From G963665085 sp963665085 (lineage in GTDB: Bacteria; Bacteroidota; Bacteroidia; Bacteroidales; JAAAOM01), in assembly GCA_963665085.2 (NCBI GenBank), contig CAXXXS010000001.1:4030001-4094000 (forward strand): a DNA stretch of 64,000 nucleotides. Direction: 5' to 3'. The notes beneath the pieces were generated by a model that saw only the letters and a list, made by a program, of their open reading frames with translations, did no database searches and had not been told where the DNA came from. The position numbers were made by a program, and so were the translations under genes. Shown here piece by piece: positions 8,674 to 18,447 of the stretch. The first letter of the stretch is position 1; every line of letters starts with the position of its first letter.

Positions 8674-9132
8674 CTAAATAATAGATAAGTTTAGTTCCTC
8701 ACTTAACCTTTCAATTTCAGTATTTGCTTTTTCAACATCCTTAAATTTTTGAATGTCTAATAGAAATTTATTTTCTGGGCTATATAAAGCAATTCTGATA
8801 TCTATACTCTGAATTTCGAGTTGCCTGTTGCTTCTACTATATGCCCGATAAGCCTTGTGGGATTTATGTAAGCCTAATTTCATGTCTGGAGTTAAATTAG
8901 TCCATTTTCCTGTTGGAATAAGACCTAAAATATGATCTGACGATTTTACTTTTTTATTCGTTGTATCAATTATCGTGTATTTAGCTGTAAATGCAATAAA
9001 TGCACCTAGAAAAACAAGAATTAAACTAAATAAAGAATTAAAGCATGCAATTATTCCTGCAACCAAAAGTACATAACCGACTGTTGTTCCTGTTTCTGCA
9101 AAAGGCTTGTCTAGTTTGTGTTTTGTTTTCAT
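8674..9132 (-). CDS. Hypothetical membrane protein, two TM helices plus cytoplasmic domain
   Basis: 152 aa. Two adjacent hydrophobic segments lie at about 18-34 and 36-52 (VGYVLLVAGIIACF; LILVFLGAFIAFTAKY). They are followed by a soluble C-terminal domain of about 95 residues beginning TIIDTTNKKVKS, with strand-rich character like a small bacterial PH-type domain (inference). It is co-directional with the DUF3820 gene (15 bp) and the zinc-ribbon gene (28 bp). No function assigned. Confidence 0.65.
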   Translation of the reverse strand: MKTKHKLDKPFAETGTTVGYVLLVAGIIACFNSLFSLILVFLGAFIAFTAKYTIIDTTNKKVKSSDHILGLIPTGKWTNLTPDMKLGLHKSHKAYRAYSRSNRQLEIQSIDIRIALYSPENKFLLDIQKFKDVEKANTEIERLSEELNLSII

Positions 9133-9147
9133 AAAATAAATAATTAC

Positions 9148-9381
9148 TTAGTATTTTTTGTTCTTCAATGGTTTCAATAGAAACTCCAATCCATTTAATT
9201 TTATTTCGTACATTGTTTCAAGTAACATACCCAGCTTTCCAGGAGGAAATCCTTTACCCCTGAACCAAACGAGATAAGGTTCCGGTAGATCGCATAGTAA
9301 TGCTCCTTTATACTTACCAAATGGCATTTTTGTTTCTACCAGTTGAATGATAATTTTATTATCGGGTGTTATATTTTCCAT
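9148..9381 (-). CDS. DUF3820-family protein
   Basis: 77 aa. The core MPFGKYKGALLCDLPEPYLVWF is the signature of the DUF3820 (PF12843-like) family of small proteins, found scattered in bacteria and fused to some nucleases. The molecular role is unknown. It lies 92 bp downstream of the PIF1-like helicase gene on the same strand and is probably cotranscribed with it, suggesting a DNA-metabolism link (inference). Confidence 0.8.
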   Translation of the reverse strand: MENITPDNKIIIQLVETKMPFGKYKGALLCDLPEPYLVWFRGKGFPPGKLGMLLETMYEIKLNGLEFLLKPLKNKKY

Positions 9382-9473
9382 ATTTTTTGATGTCTATTTA
9401 TAAGTTAAAATAAAGCAAACGAATTTTTCGTTACCAAAACTTGGGTGTTTATTCAAAATAGAGTTTGTTTTTT

Positions 9474-11969
9474 CTAATTCGTTTTACTTAAAAATTCCAA
9501 GTGTTTTGCTACCATTCTAATTTCGCCATAGGTGTATTCATCACCAAGCGTATCTTTAACCGTTTTAAAACCGTCTTCACTGGTTTTAAACGCAGTAACA
9601 ATAACATTAAGTCTTTCCTGAGGTATTAATTTATCAATTTCAATTTCACCTAAACCAATAAAATGAGATAGGTGCCCTTCTATTGTCCCAATTACCAATC
9701 CTCGTTGTTCGGCAATTTCTTTTGCTGTTTTGCCTGATTTAAATAATTGCAAAGTAACCAGTTTAGTGTCTTCTTTTTGTTTTTTCTCTTTTCGGGGTTT
9801 TGTTTCTCTATCTCTTAGTTTATCTAAATCAAGCTCTTTCCTTTGACAATAATCTATAATTATTTCTAGTATTTCTTCCCCGAAATTTTCAACTTTATTT
9901 TTACCAACACCTTTAATTTTCTCAAGTTGATTAAGTGTGACAGGTAACATTTGGGTTAATAGGATCAATGCTTTTTGGTGAAGGATCATGTAATGGGGCA
10001 AACCGGATCCTGTTGCCATTTCGTATCGCCAGGATTTTAATGCCTGGAATAGCTCAGGGTGTTCAATAGTGTCATTAAAAGGTTCTTCTTTTTTATTGTT
10101 TCTTTTATTTGTGTTTGATTTTTTCTCAATAGCAGCTTCAGCCCGTGCTTTTAAAAACTCTTTTAGATTAAATCCTTTTTTTGTGCTATCCAGGCTTACA
10201 AGCTTTATTTCTATATCTTCTTTTATTTTATCGATAGCTTTTTTTATAATCTTTTTAACAGCGGTGTTGTCTGCATCATAAAACACGTTTTCAATCTTTT
10301 CTTCATAAATTTCATTGAGTTTATTATAAAAATAAACAGAAGCTTTTTCAACCCTTTCCTGTATATGGTTATCTTTTTCTATATCATTGCTATTTTGAAA
10401 TAAAAGATTAAGTTGCTTTTCGAAATTACTAGCTACATCAACAATATTCTTTTGCAGTTCGTCTTTTATTGGAGGGATGAGTTCATCTAAATTACCAATA
10501 AGTACAGATTGATTCTGATTTTTAAGTTTTATAATGTATAAAATTTGCCACAATAAGGGATTAAAATCGAATAATTCAAGAATAAGTTTTTGTTGATAGG
10601 TTTTTTTTGATTCTTCCAGTTCTTGTTGGTTTGGTTGTTTCTCTTCAATACTTTTAGTGAAACCCTCAATATCATTACTTTGTGTAAGTCGTTCTGGAAT
10701 TGGTGAGCTTAAAATAATCCCTTCAATCGTTCGGCAACGACTAAGCGCAACATATACCTGGCCATGAGCAAAAGCAGCCTGGGCATCAATAATAGCTTTA
10801 TCGAAGGTTAATCCCTGGCTTTTATGAATTGTTATAGCCCAGGCAAGTTTTAATGGGTATTGCGTGAAAGAACCGATAACAGACTCATTGATATTGTTTG
10901 TCTCATCATCGATTGAATATTTCATGTTTTCCCATTTCTGCCTGCCAACTTCAATTATTTCATCATCTTCTTTGCATTTTACATAAATCAGGTCATCTTC
11001 GATATTTACAATAGTCCCGATTTTTCCGTTGTAGTATAGTTTTTCAGGAGAGGTATCATTTTTTACAAACATAACCTGGGCATCAACTTTTAGAATAAGT
11101 TGATTTTCGGTAGGGAAGTTGTATTCAGGAAATTCTCCTTCAACAGAAGCAAAAAAGGTTTGAGGCAGATTTTTTAATTCGTCAAGTTTTGATTGGTTAA
11201 TTTTATTTGCAAGGTTATTGTGTGTTGTTAATGTTATGTAACCATCGTCAGCATCAGTTTCAAATTCCGGGTTATATCTTTTTCCTAATTCATTCAAAGA
11301 ATTTTTCGAGAGTTTGTTTTCCCTAACTTCATTCAGAATTTGTATAAAGTGTTGATCCTGCTGGCGATAAATATGTTTAAGTTCTATGCTGATAAATCCT
11401 TCTTCTTTTAAAGCAAGGCTGTTAAAGAAAAAAGGAGAGGGGTAAAATTTGTCAAGAATAGGTTTTTCGTCATCTTTAATAACCGGGGCAAGTTGATTAA
11501 GATCTCCTATCATTAGCAGTTGGACACCGCCAAAAGGCTTATACTTGTTCTTAAATCGTCGGAGAACACTGTCAATACCATCAAGCAAATCTGCACGAAC
11601 CATACTAATTTCATCGATAACGAGTAGATCCAAACTTCTGATAATGTTTATTTTGTCTTTACTAAATCGATAAGCACGATTAAATTGATTGTTATCTTCT
11701 GTTTCTGGTTGAGAATTATAACCTTCTGTTTTAGGTATAATTGGGCCGAATGGCAATTGAAAAAATGAATGAATTGTTACACCGCCTGCATTAAGCGCAG
11801 CAACACCTGTAGGAGCAACAACAATCATTCTTTTAAAGCAGGAATCCCTTAGATTATGCAGAAACGTAGTTTTACCTGTTCCTGCTTTACCAGTTAGAAA
11901 TATGTTTTTGTTTGTGTATTGAATAAAATTATCTGCCAGTTCAATCTGGGGGTTGTGGAAAAATGTCAT
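9474..11969 (-). CDS. PIF1-like superfamily 1 DNA helicase with HRDC and HTH C-terminus
   Basis: 831 aa. Walker A GKAGTGKTT lies at about residues 27-35 and the Walker B/DExx motif VIDEISMVRADLLD at about 117-130. Further SF1 motifs follow: QLLMIGDLNQLAPV, LKHIYRQQ, LTTHNN and, near residues 375-410, AWAITIHKSQGLTFDKA and VYVALSRC. This is the RecD2/PIF1 5'-3' helicase pattern. The C-terminus holds an HRDC domain (about 640-715, ending LEKIKGVGKNKVENFG) and a helix-turn-helix unit (about 740-830, SGKTAKEIAEQRGL) as in the HTH_40 family. The start is ATG 11969; one codon upstream is TTG. It should unwind forked or G-rich DNA in replication or repair. It appears to head an operon with three small proteins. 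Confidence 0.9.
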   Translation of the reverse strand: MTFFHNPQIELADNFIQYTNKNIFLTGKAGTGKTTFLHNLRDSCFKRMIVVAPTGVAALNAGGVTIHSFFQLPFGPIIPKTEGYNSQPETEDNNQFNRAYRFSKDKINIIRSLDLLVIDEISMVRADLLDGIDSVLRRFKNKYKPFGGVQLLMIGDLNQLAPVIKDDEKPILDKFYPSPFFFNSLALKEEGFISIELKHIYRQQDQHFIQILNEVRENKLSKNSLNELGKRYNPEFETDADDGYITLTTHNNLANKINQSKLDELKNLPQTFFASVEGEFPEYNFPTENQLILKVDAQVMFVKNDTSPEKLYYNGKIGTIVNIEDDLIYVKCKEDDEIIEVGRQKWENMKYSIDDETNNINESVIGSFTQYPLKLAWAITIHKSQGLTFDKAIIDAQAAFAHGQVYVALSRCRTIEGIILSSPIPERLTQSNDIEGFTKSIEEKQPNQQELEESKKTYQQKLILELFDFNPLLWQILYIIKLKNQNQSVLIGNLDELIPPIKDELQKNIVDVASNFEKQLNLLFQNSNDIEKDNHIQERVEKASVYFYNKLNEIYEEKIENVFYDADNTAVKKIIKKAIDKIKEDIEIKLVSLDSTKKGFNLKEFLKARAEAAIEKKSNTNKRNNKKEEPFNDTIEHPELFQALKSWRYEMATGSGLPHYMILHQKALILLTQMLPVTLNQLEKIKGVGKNKVENFGEEILEIIIDYCQRKELDLDKLRDRETKPRKEKKQKEDTKLVTLQLFKSGKTAKEIAEQRGLVIGTIEGHLSHFIGLGEIEIDKLIPQERLNVIVTAFKTSEDGFKTVKDTLGDEYTYGEIRMVAKHLEFLSKTN

Positions 11970-12068
11970 CAATTAGGATTTTAATACAAACCTCAAAATT
12001 AAAAAAAGAAAAGAAATGTCAAGGAAGTAAATATTTTAATTAAGAATTATCTTGATTAAAATATTGAT

Positions 12069-14528
12069 TTACTGAACATATTTATTAATTATACTGAGTA
12101 GCTCCCTTTTCTGTATAGGCTTTTTTAAATAATCATTACAGCCAGCATTAAATGCTTTTTCTTTGTCTAAATCTGTAATGTATGCCGACTGTGCTATTAC
12201 AGGCAAATCCGTGTTTTTATTTTTTATTTGTGTTGTAGCTTCTATTCCGTTTAATACGGGCATTTTTATATCCATTAAAACCAAATTTATTTCGGGGTGT
12301 TTTTCGCATAGCTCGATAGCTTCTAAACCATTGTTAGCCCTTAATAATTTAATTTTGTCAATACTAAGTATTTCGTTCAAAAGTATATAACTTATTTCGT
12401 CATCTTCAGCAACCAAAATAGTAATATCTTCATTAATACTAAAATGTTCAGCTTGGACATTGTCCTTTATTTCTTCTACTTTATATGGCTTTTTATAAGG
12501 TAATGTAAAATAGAATGAGCTTCCTTTTCCAATTTCTGATTCAACCCAGATATTTCCTCCTAAAATCTCTATAAATGCTTTTGATATAGCCAATCCCAAG
12601 CCACTTCCTTCAGTAGAATTTGTTGGGGTTAAATTTTCTTGTGTAAAGCGGTCAAACATTTTCTCTCGAAATGCTGCGGAGATTCCATTTCCTGTATCTT
12701 TTACATAAAACTGAAGGCGGTTTTCGTCTACTGCATAACCGAAATCAATTTGTCCTCTTTTTGTAAATTTAAAAGCATTACCAATAAGATTTGTAAGGAC
12801 TTGTGTTAATTTTATCTTGTCAGAAATAATTTCTCCGTCAGGGATGTGGTTAACCGTATAATAATTGATTGTTAGTTTTTGTTTCTCGGCTTGAGGTTTA
12901 AAAAATGCATAAAGTTCTTCCAACAGTTTATTAATATTGATTGTTTCTTCGTTAATTTCAATTTGACCTGTTTCAATTTTGGAGATGTCAATTAGGTCAG
13001 AAATAATATTCAACATACGTAATCCGCTTTGTTCAATAAGATCGATGTATTTTTCTTTTTGAGTTAACGTTAGGTCAGGGGATTTTAACAAATCAGCAAA
13101 ACCAAGAATTCCATTCATTGGGGTGCGTATTTCGTGGCTCATATTTGCAAGGAATGCAGTTTTTAATTTATCACTCTCCACTGCTTTTTCTTTGGCTTGG
13201 GTTAGTTCTATTTCTGCTTTTTTTATTTTTGTTATATCCTGAAATGCACCAGAGATTTTTGAAGCTTGTCCATCTTTAAGAAAAACCTGGCCAATTGTAT
13301 GAATCCACTTGTGGTTTCCTTTAGGTGTAATTATTTCTATTTCCAGGTCATGAATTTTATTTTCTTTAATAACTTGTTTATAAGAATTGTCGATTTTTAA
13401 TTTGGATTCAGGGGTACAGGATTCTTTAATTTTTTCGAGGCTTGGTGGAATCTCAGGATCCAAATCAAAGATTCTCGCAGCTTCATGGGTCCAGGTTCCT
13501 TTTCCTGATGAAATATCAAATTCCCAACCTCCGATTTTTGCAATTCTTTCGGTTTCTTCAAGTGTCTTTTGAAATTTAGATATTTTTTCTTGTGCTTTTT
13601 TATTTTCAGTAATATCTGTTATTATTCCGAATATCTGGATAGGCTCCCCTTTTATATCCCTGCTAAAAATAGTTTCTTTTGAATGTAACCATATCCATGA
13701 ACCATTTTTATGCATCATCCTATATTCATGTTCAATAAATTCCTTATCCTTTGCTGTTTGATATCTTGGTATTATGCTTGTTAAGTAGGTTTGAAAATCA
13801 TCCGGATACATTAATTTTTGAATGAGAATACTCCCCATCTCTTTAATTTCAGCGGTATTATAACCAAGGATCCTTTCTATTCCATTATTACTATAAACAT
13901 TTTTTTTGCTTAAAATATCATATACATATATATTATCAGGTGATGTGTTAAGAAGTGTTTCGTTAAATATCTTACTTTCTTTTAACTCTTTATTTGTCTC
14001 AGCCTGGGTAATAGACTTTAGTCCCATTTCACTTAACATTTCTGTGATACCAAGTAAGAACTCAATAATAACTTTTGTTTCTTCTTCTTTAAATATTGGG
14101 ACATCAGAAAGGGCCTTAAGGTATTGTTCTTCTTCAAAATTGTATTTTTTAGCTTGAGCCCGAAAAAAATTAATGTCTGGAGGTTCAAAGAGAAATTGTC
14201 CTGTAAAAAGGTTACCAATGTGGTTATCCTCAACAATAATTGGTACAGCAACATCAATTAAACCATTTATGCATTTGTATACATTGTAATGTTCACCTTT
14301 TGCAATTTTACCAGCAAGGAGTGTATCACTTTTTCGACAATTTATTGAAGTTATTTCATTAACCCTGTGGTAACAGGTGCATATCTCCCGCCATCCTGTT
14401 TTAATTAAAATTTTACCATCTAAATCAAGAATTGCGGTTACTGTATTTGTGATATTGCTAAAGCTCTCTAAAATTTTAGAGATTTTGTTCAAATCTAAAA
14501 TATCCGTTATTTTATAATTTGTTTTCAT
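12069..14528 (-). CDS. Hybrid sensor histidine kinase: PocR-PAS-PAS-HisKA-HATPase-REC
   Basis: 819 aa and soluble (no clear membrane helix). Order: PocR-type ligand-binding domain (about 8-180, Cys-rich ICTCYHRV and INCRKSD), PAS/PAC (about 195-315), PAS/PAC (about 330-440), HisKA with FLANMSHEIRTPMNG (His465), HATPase with N, G1 and G2 boxes (GNAFKFT, DTGNGI, GSGLGLAIS), and a C-terminal receiver with phospho-acceptor Asp753 in LVLMDIKMP. PocR domains sense small molecules such as hydrocarbon derivatives. No DNA-binding output or cognate regulator lies next to it, so it probably feeds an Hpt/response-regulator relay elsewhere. Confidence 0.92.
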   Translation of the reverse strand: MKTNYKITDILDLNKISKILESFSNITNTVTAILDLDGKILIKTGWREICTCYHRVNEITSINCRKSDTLLAGKIAKGEHYNVYKCINGLIDVAVPIIVEDNHIGNLFTGQFLFEPPDINFFRAQAKKYNFEEEQYLKALSDVPIFKEEETKVIIEFLLGITEMLSEMGLKSITQAETNKELKESKIFNETLLNTSPDNIYVYDILSKKNVYSNNGIERILGYNTAEIKEMGSILIQKLMYPDDFQTYLTSIIPRYQTAKDKEFIEHEYRMMHKNGSWIWLHSKETIFSRDIKGEPIQIFGIITDITENKKAQEKISKFQKTLEETERIAKIGGWEFDISSGKGTWTHEAARIFDLDPEIPPSLEKIKESCTPESKLKIDNSYKQVIKENKIHDLEIEIITPKGNHKWIHTIGQVFLKDGQASKISGAFQDITKIKKAEIELTQAKEKAVESDKLKTAFLANMSHEIRTPMNGILGFADLLKSPDLTLTQKEKYIDLIEQSGLRMLNIISDLIDISKIETGQIEINEETININKLLEELYAFFKPQAEKQKLTINYYTVNHIPDGEIISDKIKLTQVLTNLIGNAFKFTKRGQIDFGYAVDENRLQFYVKDTGNGISAAFREKMFDRFTQENLTPTNSTEGSGLGLAISKAFIEILGGNIWVESEIGKGSSFYFTLPYKKPYKVEEIKDNVQAEHFSINEDITILVAEDDEISYILLNEILSIDKIKLLRANNGLEAIELCEKHPEINLVLMDIKMPVLNGIEATTQIKNKNTDLPVIAQSAYITDLDKEKAFNAGCNDYLKKPIQKRELLSIINKYVQ

Positions 14529-14944
14529 CTGCCTAGATTTGAAATACGAATAAACAAAAACATCTTAATTGGGTAAACTTTTCTAATCGGCTATGTTTTG
14601 TTAAGTTACTAAATTATAAGTTGAAAGTCAATTAATTAAATAGTATAAATTATTTTGGCTTTTTGTTTTTGTTAAAAGCTGTTTTGTGTATCGAAATTTT
14701 TAAAATACATACAATAAGAGAATAATTTTATACATTTGTGGCTTATGAATAAAACACAATTAAAGTCAGTCGAGATAATTGTTAAGTAAATAATTGAAAA
14801 CTAATATTTTCAATTATTTATCCAATCTTTTTTAATCAATAAATTTTGTTGAATAGCAATTGCTGAATTTCTTTGTAAAAGAATCAGATGAATTTCTTAT
14901 GATTATTGTTTTGTAAATTCAGTGATTGTATAATATAGGTTACA
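14529..14944. other. Divergent intergenic region upstream of the hybrid kinase and rsgA
   Basis: 416 bp, very AT-rich, between divergent genes. It contains a -7-like TACATTTG at 14731-14738 (plus strand) without a clear -33, and a perfect 13-bp AT stem (AAATAATTGAAAA 14788-14800 with its complement 14807-14819, loop CTAATA). A 14-codon ORF at 14746 is too short to support. Nothing else is recognisable. Confidence 0.4.
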
Positions 14945-16009
14945 ATGTCAAAAATTATAACATACGGCTGGAATAAATACCAATCTAAACAAAAATCTAT
15001 CACACAAGTTAATGAAAATGAAATAGGGAGAATTATTTCAATAAAAGGTACTTCCTATACTTTGGCAACAAATACCGGAGAACTTAAAGCTGAACTAACC
15101 GGACAGTTATTATATACATTATCAAAAGAAGAATTGCCCAAAGTAGGTGATTGGGTAAAATATATGGAGTTTGATAGTTTAGGAATTATCGTTTCTGTTT
15201 TTCCCAGGATTAATATGTTGTTTCGTAGAGCACCGGGAAAACAAACGAGCAGACAGGTAATAGCGGCAAATATTGATGCAGCCATTATCGTCCAGGGGCT
15301 TGATCATAATTTTAACCTGATGAGGTTAGAGCGTTATATTGCTCAAATTATTAGTTGTGAAATCAAACCTGTTGTTATTTTAAATAAAGTAGATCTGGTA
15401 AAAAATAAAGAAACATATATTGATGAAGTAAAAAAACTTCAACGCGATATACAGGTCTATTTATGTAGCACATTTAGTAATGATGGTATTGGTATTCTGA
15501 AACAAGAATTGTTTGATTCTGAAAAAACATATGTGTTTATTGGCTCTTCCGGAGTTGGAAAAAGTTCTTTGTTAAATGCAATTTCAGGAACAGAAATAAG
15601 GCCGACCAATATTATTAGTGATACAACAGGTAAGGGAAAACATACAACTACAACACGCGATTTGTTTGTTTTACCCAACGGTAGCCTTGTAATTGATACT
15701 CCCGGAATGCGAGAATTTGGTATAGGGTTCGATGAAGATTCTAATCAACAAGAAACATTTCCTGTTATTAGCAAATTTGCAGAGAATTGTAAATATGCTG
15801 ATTGTAAACATATCAATGAGAAAGGTTGTGCTGTTATTAAGGCATATGAAGAAGAGGAGATTGAACCAGTTGTTTATGAAAGTTATATTAAACTGATGAA
15901 GGAACAAGTTCATTTTGAGAAGACAATTCATGATAAAAAGCGAGAAGGTAAAATCTTTGGAAAAATGGTAAGAGAGGCGAAAGCGAATAGGAAGAAGTAT
16001 AAGTACTAG
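14945..16009 (+). CDS. rsgA: Ribosome small subunit-dependent GTPase RsgA
   Basis: 354 aa circularly permuted GTPase that helps late maturation of the 30S subunit. The N-terminal OB fold spans about 25-90. The permuted motif order is visible: G4 NKVD at 147-150, G1/P-loop GSSGVGKSS at 200-208, G2 region ISDTTGKGKHTTT at about 225-236, and G3 DTPG at 251-254. The C-terminal zinc knuckle CKYADCKH and the following C give ligands Cys282, Cys287, His289 and Cys295. Length and all motifs agree with the family. It is a single gene convergent with katG; an inverted-repeat element lies between them. Confidence 0.96.
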   Translation: MSKIITYGWNKYQSKQKSITQVNENEIGRIISIKGTSYTLATNTGELKAELTGQLLYTLSKEELPKVGDWVKYMEFDSLGIIVSVFPRINMLFRRAPGKQTSRQVIAANIDAAIIVQGLDHNFNLMRLERYIAQIISCEIKPVVILNKVDLVKNKETYIDEVKKLQRDIQVYLCSTFSNDGIGILKQELFDSEKTYVFIGSSGVGKSSLLNAISGTEIRPTNIISDTTGKGKHTTTTRDLFVLPNGSLVIDTPGMREFGIGFDEDSNQQETFPVISKFAENCKYADCKHINEKGCAVIKAYEEEEIEPVVYESYIKLMKEQVHFEKTIHDKKREGKIFGKMVREAKANRKKYKY

Positions 16010-16025
16010 TAGTTTTTTTATAAGA

Positions 16026-16160
16026 AAGAGGCTGTCTAAGAAGTAACTCTGACAGGTCTAGTGACTCTGTTAGGTTTTAGCAATTAATTGAATTATAACC
16101 TATCAGAGTTCGAAGAACCTGACAGAGTTTGCAATCTAATGACTTTTTGGACTGCCTCTT
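16026..16160. repeat. MITE-like palindromic element A, with nested repeats
   Basis: Terminal inverted repeats AAGAGGCTGTCTAAGAAGT (16026-16044) and GACTTTTTGGACTGCCTCTT (16141-16160) differ at 3 of 19 positions. Inside are four copies of a unit close to ACTCTGACAGGTT in alternating orientation (16046-16057, 16064-16076, and inverted about 16097-16109 and 16116-16128), so the whole can fold as a cruciform. The ends resemble those of element B (61223-61305). It fills the space between convergent rsgA and katG and could also end transcription from both. No coding capacity. Confidence 0.7.
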
Positions 16161-16178
16161 CAATTTATAACTGTAAAA

Positions 16179-18353
16179 TCAATCTAATTCGAATCTATCA
16201 AGGTTCATTACTTTATCCCATGCTGATACAAAATCTTGGATAAATTTTTCTTTTGAATCATCACATGCGTAAACTTCGGCAATAGCTCGAAGTTCAGAAT
16301 TAGAACCAAAAATTAGATCAACACGGGTACCTGTCCATTTTAATTCATTTGTTTTTCTATCCCTTCCTTCAAATAGTTCGCCATCTTCTGATATAGCTTT
16401 CCATTTTGTTCTCATATCAAGTAAGTTAATAAAGAAATCGTTTGTAAGCATTCCTTTGTTTTTCGTGAAAACGCCGTGTTCAGAATTATCATAATTTGTT
16501 CCAAGTACACGCATACCAGCGATGAGAACTGTCATTTCAGGAGCAGTAAGTGTTAATAACTGTGCTTTATCAATTAACATTTCCTCTGTTGAGCGAAGAT
16601 ATTTCAATCGGCAGTAATTGCGGAAACCATCAGCCATTGGTTCAAGTATGGCAAAGGCTTCTTCGTCAGTATGTTCCTGAGTGGCGTCAACTCTGCCCGG
16701 AGTAAAAGGGACTGTAATATTATAACCGGATTCTTTGGCTGCTTTTTCAATTCCTGTACAACCACCTAGAACAATTAGATCAGCTAAAGAAACCTTTTTG
16801 TTTTTATTGAATTCATCCTGAATGATTTTTAATTTTGATAATACATTAGATAATTGTTCTGGTTTATTTACGGCCCATTTTTTTTGTGGTTCAAGAAGTA
16901 TACGAGCACCGTTTGCCCCTCCACGTTTGTCTGAATTACGAAATGTTGATGCAGAAGACCATGCGGTATAAACTAACTCAGAAACAGTTAATCCGCTAGA
17001 AAGAATTTTATCTTTAAGTAAGTCAATATCTTTACTGTCGATAAGCGGGTCTGTGACCTTAGGTAAAGGATCTTGCCAGAGTAACTCTTCTTTAGGAACT
17101 TCAGCACCCAGATATCTGACTTTTGGCCCCATGTCACGGTGAGTTAGTTTGAACCAAGCTCGTGCAAAAGCATCTGCAAATTCATCCGGATTTTCATAAA
17201 ACCTTCGGGATATTTTTTCATATTCCGGATCAAGACGCAAAGAAAGATCTGTAACCAACATTGTTGGTTTATGTTTTTTAGAAGAGTCAAAAGCATCAGG
17301 AATTATATCATTTGCATTTTTAGCAACCATCTGTTTTGCTCCTGCAGGACTTTCTGTTAGTTCCCATTCATATTCAAAAAGGTTTTCGAAAAAATTGTTA
17401 CTCCATTTTGTAGGAGTTGTAGTCCAGGTAACTTCCTCTCCATCTGTAATCGTATCCGATCCTTTGCCAGAACCAAAACTACTTTTCCAGCCAAATCCCT
17501 GTTCTTCAATTCCGGCAGCTTCTGGTTCTGAACCTTTATGAGCAGTATCGCCAGCTCCATGTGTTTTTCCAAAAGTATGACCGCCTGCAATCAAAGCAAC
17601 AGTTTCTTCATCATTCATTGCCATACGTTTGAATGTTTCACGAATATCGTGAGCTGCTGCTACGGGATCTGGATTCCCATTGGGGCCTTGAGGATTCACA
17701 TAAATTAGTCCCATCTGAACAGCTGCTAAAGGATTTTCAAGTTCACGATTGCCAGAATATCTTTCATCAGCTAACCATTCTCCTTCGGAACCCCAATATA
17801 TATCTTCAGGAGATTCCCAAATGTCTTCTCGTCCACCACCAAAACCGAAGGTTTTAAATCCCATTGATTCCAGTGCAACATTACCTGCGAGTATCATAAG
17901 GTCTGCCCAGGAGATTTTTTTGCCGTATTTTTGCTTAACGGGCCAGAGTAAACGACGAGCTTTGTCTAGGTTGGTGTTGTCGGGCCAGCTGTTTAGTGGA
18001 GCAAATCGTTGAGCTCCTGTACTTGCACCACCACGACCATCTGCAATACGATATGTTCCTGCACTATGCCATGCCATGCGGATAATAAAAGGCCCATAAT
18101 GACCAAAATCTGCTGGCCACCATTCCTGAGAATTAGTCATTACTTTCGTGAGGTCTTCTTTAATAGCTTTCAGATCCAAGCTTTTGAATTCTTTTGCATA
18201 ACTAAATTCTTTACCCATGGGATTAGTTAACAATGAATTCTGGTGAAGTATTTTCAAATTTAATTGATTGGGCCACCAGTCACGTTTATTGCCCTTGTTC
18301 ATAGAGTGATGACCGGTAACAGGACATTTGCTATGTTCTGAATTACTTTTCAT
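16179..18353 (-). CDS. katG: Catalase-peroxidase KatG
   Basis: 724 aa bifunctional haem enzyme removing hydrogen peroxide. Both peroxidase-like halves are present. Distal residues Arg92, Trp95 and His96 lie in IRMAWHSAGTYR. The proximal haem ligand His259 is in LIAGGHTFGKTHG. Trp95, Tyr218 (GLIYVNPQGPNG) and Met244 have the spacing of the Met-Tyr-Trp adduct needed for catalase activity. No signal peptide, so it is cytoplasmic. It is divergent from the superoxide reductase gene, and together they would form a superoxide-to-peroxide-to-water path. A TAAATTTG -7 box and an OxyR-like dyad lie upstream. Confidence 0.97.
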   Translation of the reverse strand: MKSNSEHSKCPVTGHHSMNKGNKRDWWPNQLNLKILHQNSLLTNPMGKEFSYAKEFKSLDLKAIKEDLTKVMTNSQEWWPADFGHYGPFIIRMAWHSAGTYRIADGRGGASTGAQRFAPLNSWPDNTNLDKARRLLWPVKQKYGKKISWADLMILAGNVALESMGFKTFGFGGGREDIWESPEDIYWGSEGEWLADERYSGNRELENPLAAVQMGLIYVNPQGPNGNPDPVAAAHDIRETFKRMAMNDEETVALIAGGHTFGKTHGAGDTAHKGSEPEAAGIEEQGFGWKSSFGSGKGSDTITDGEEVTWTTTPTKWSNNFFENLFEYEWELTESPAGAKQMVAKNANDIIPDAFDSSKKHKPTMLVTDLSLRLDPEYEKISRRFYENPDEFADAFARAWFKLTHRDMGPKVRYLGAEVPKEELLWQDPLPKVTDPLIDSKDIDLLKDKILSSGLTVSELVYTAWSSASTFRNSDKRGGANGARILLEPQKKWAVNKPEQLSNVLSKLKIIQDEFNKNKKVSLADLIVLGGCTGIEKAAKESGYNITVPFTPGRVDATQEHTDEEAFAILEPMADGFRNYCRLKYLRSTEEMLIDKAQLLTLTAPEMTVLIAGMRVLGTNYDNSEHGVFTKNKGMLTNDFFINLLDMRTKWKAISEDGELFEGRDRKTNELKWTGTRVDLIFGSNSELRAIAEVYACDDSKEKFIQDFVSAWDKVMNLDRFELD

Positions 18354-18380
18354 ATTATTTACTTTTAAAGGTGAGTTTTA

Positions 18381-18447
18381 CAAATTTACAAAAACCTAGT
18401 CTATAATTTTCATCTATTTTTTTTATGTTGATATAGATAATTTCTAT
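18381..18447 (-). promoter_or_regulatory. katG promoter with OxyR-like operator
   Basis: Minus-strand -7 box TAAATTTG (plus 18381-18388) fits TAnnTTTG. No good -33 is seen, as expected for an activated promoter. ATAG-N7-CTAT at 18433-18447 matches one of the two half-dyads of the OxyR consensus and would be centred about 65 bp upstream of the predicted start. OxyR control of katG is established in Bacteroides; this site is inferred. Confidence 0.4.

Noticed and set aside
14746..14790. 14-codon ORF behind a -7-like box
   Set aside because: Too short, with no homology or RBS evidence; the -7 box has no good -33.
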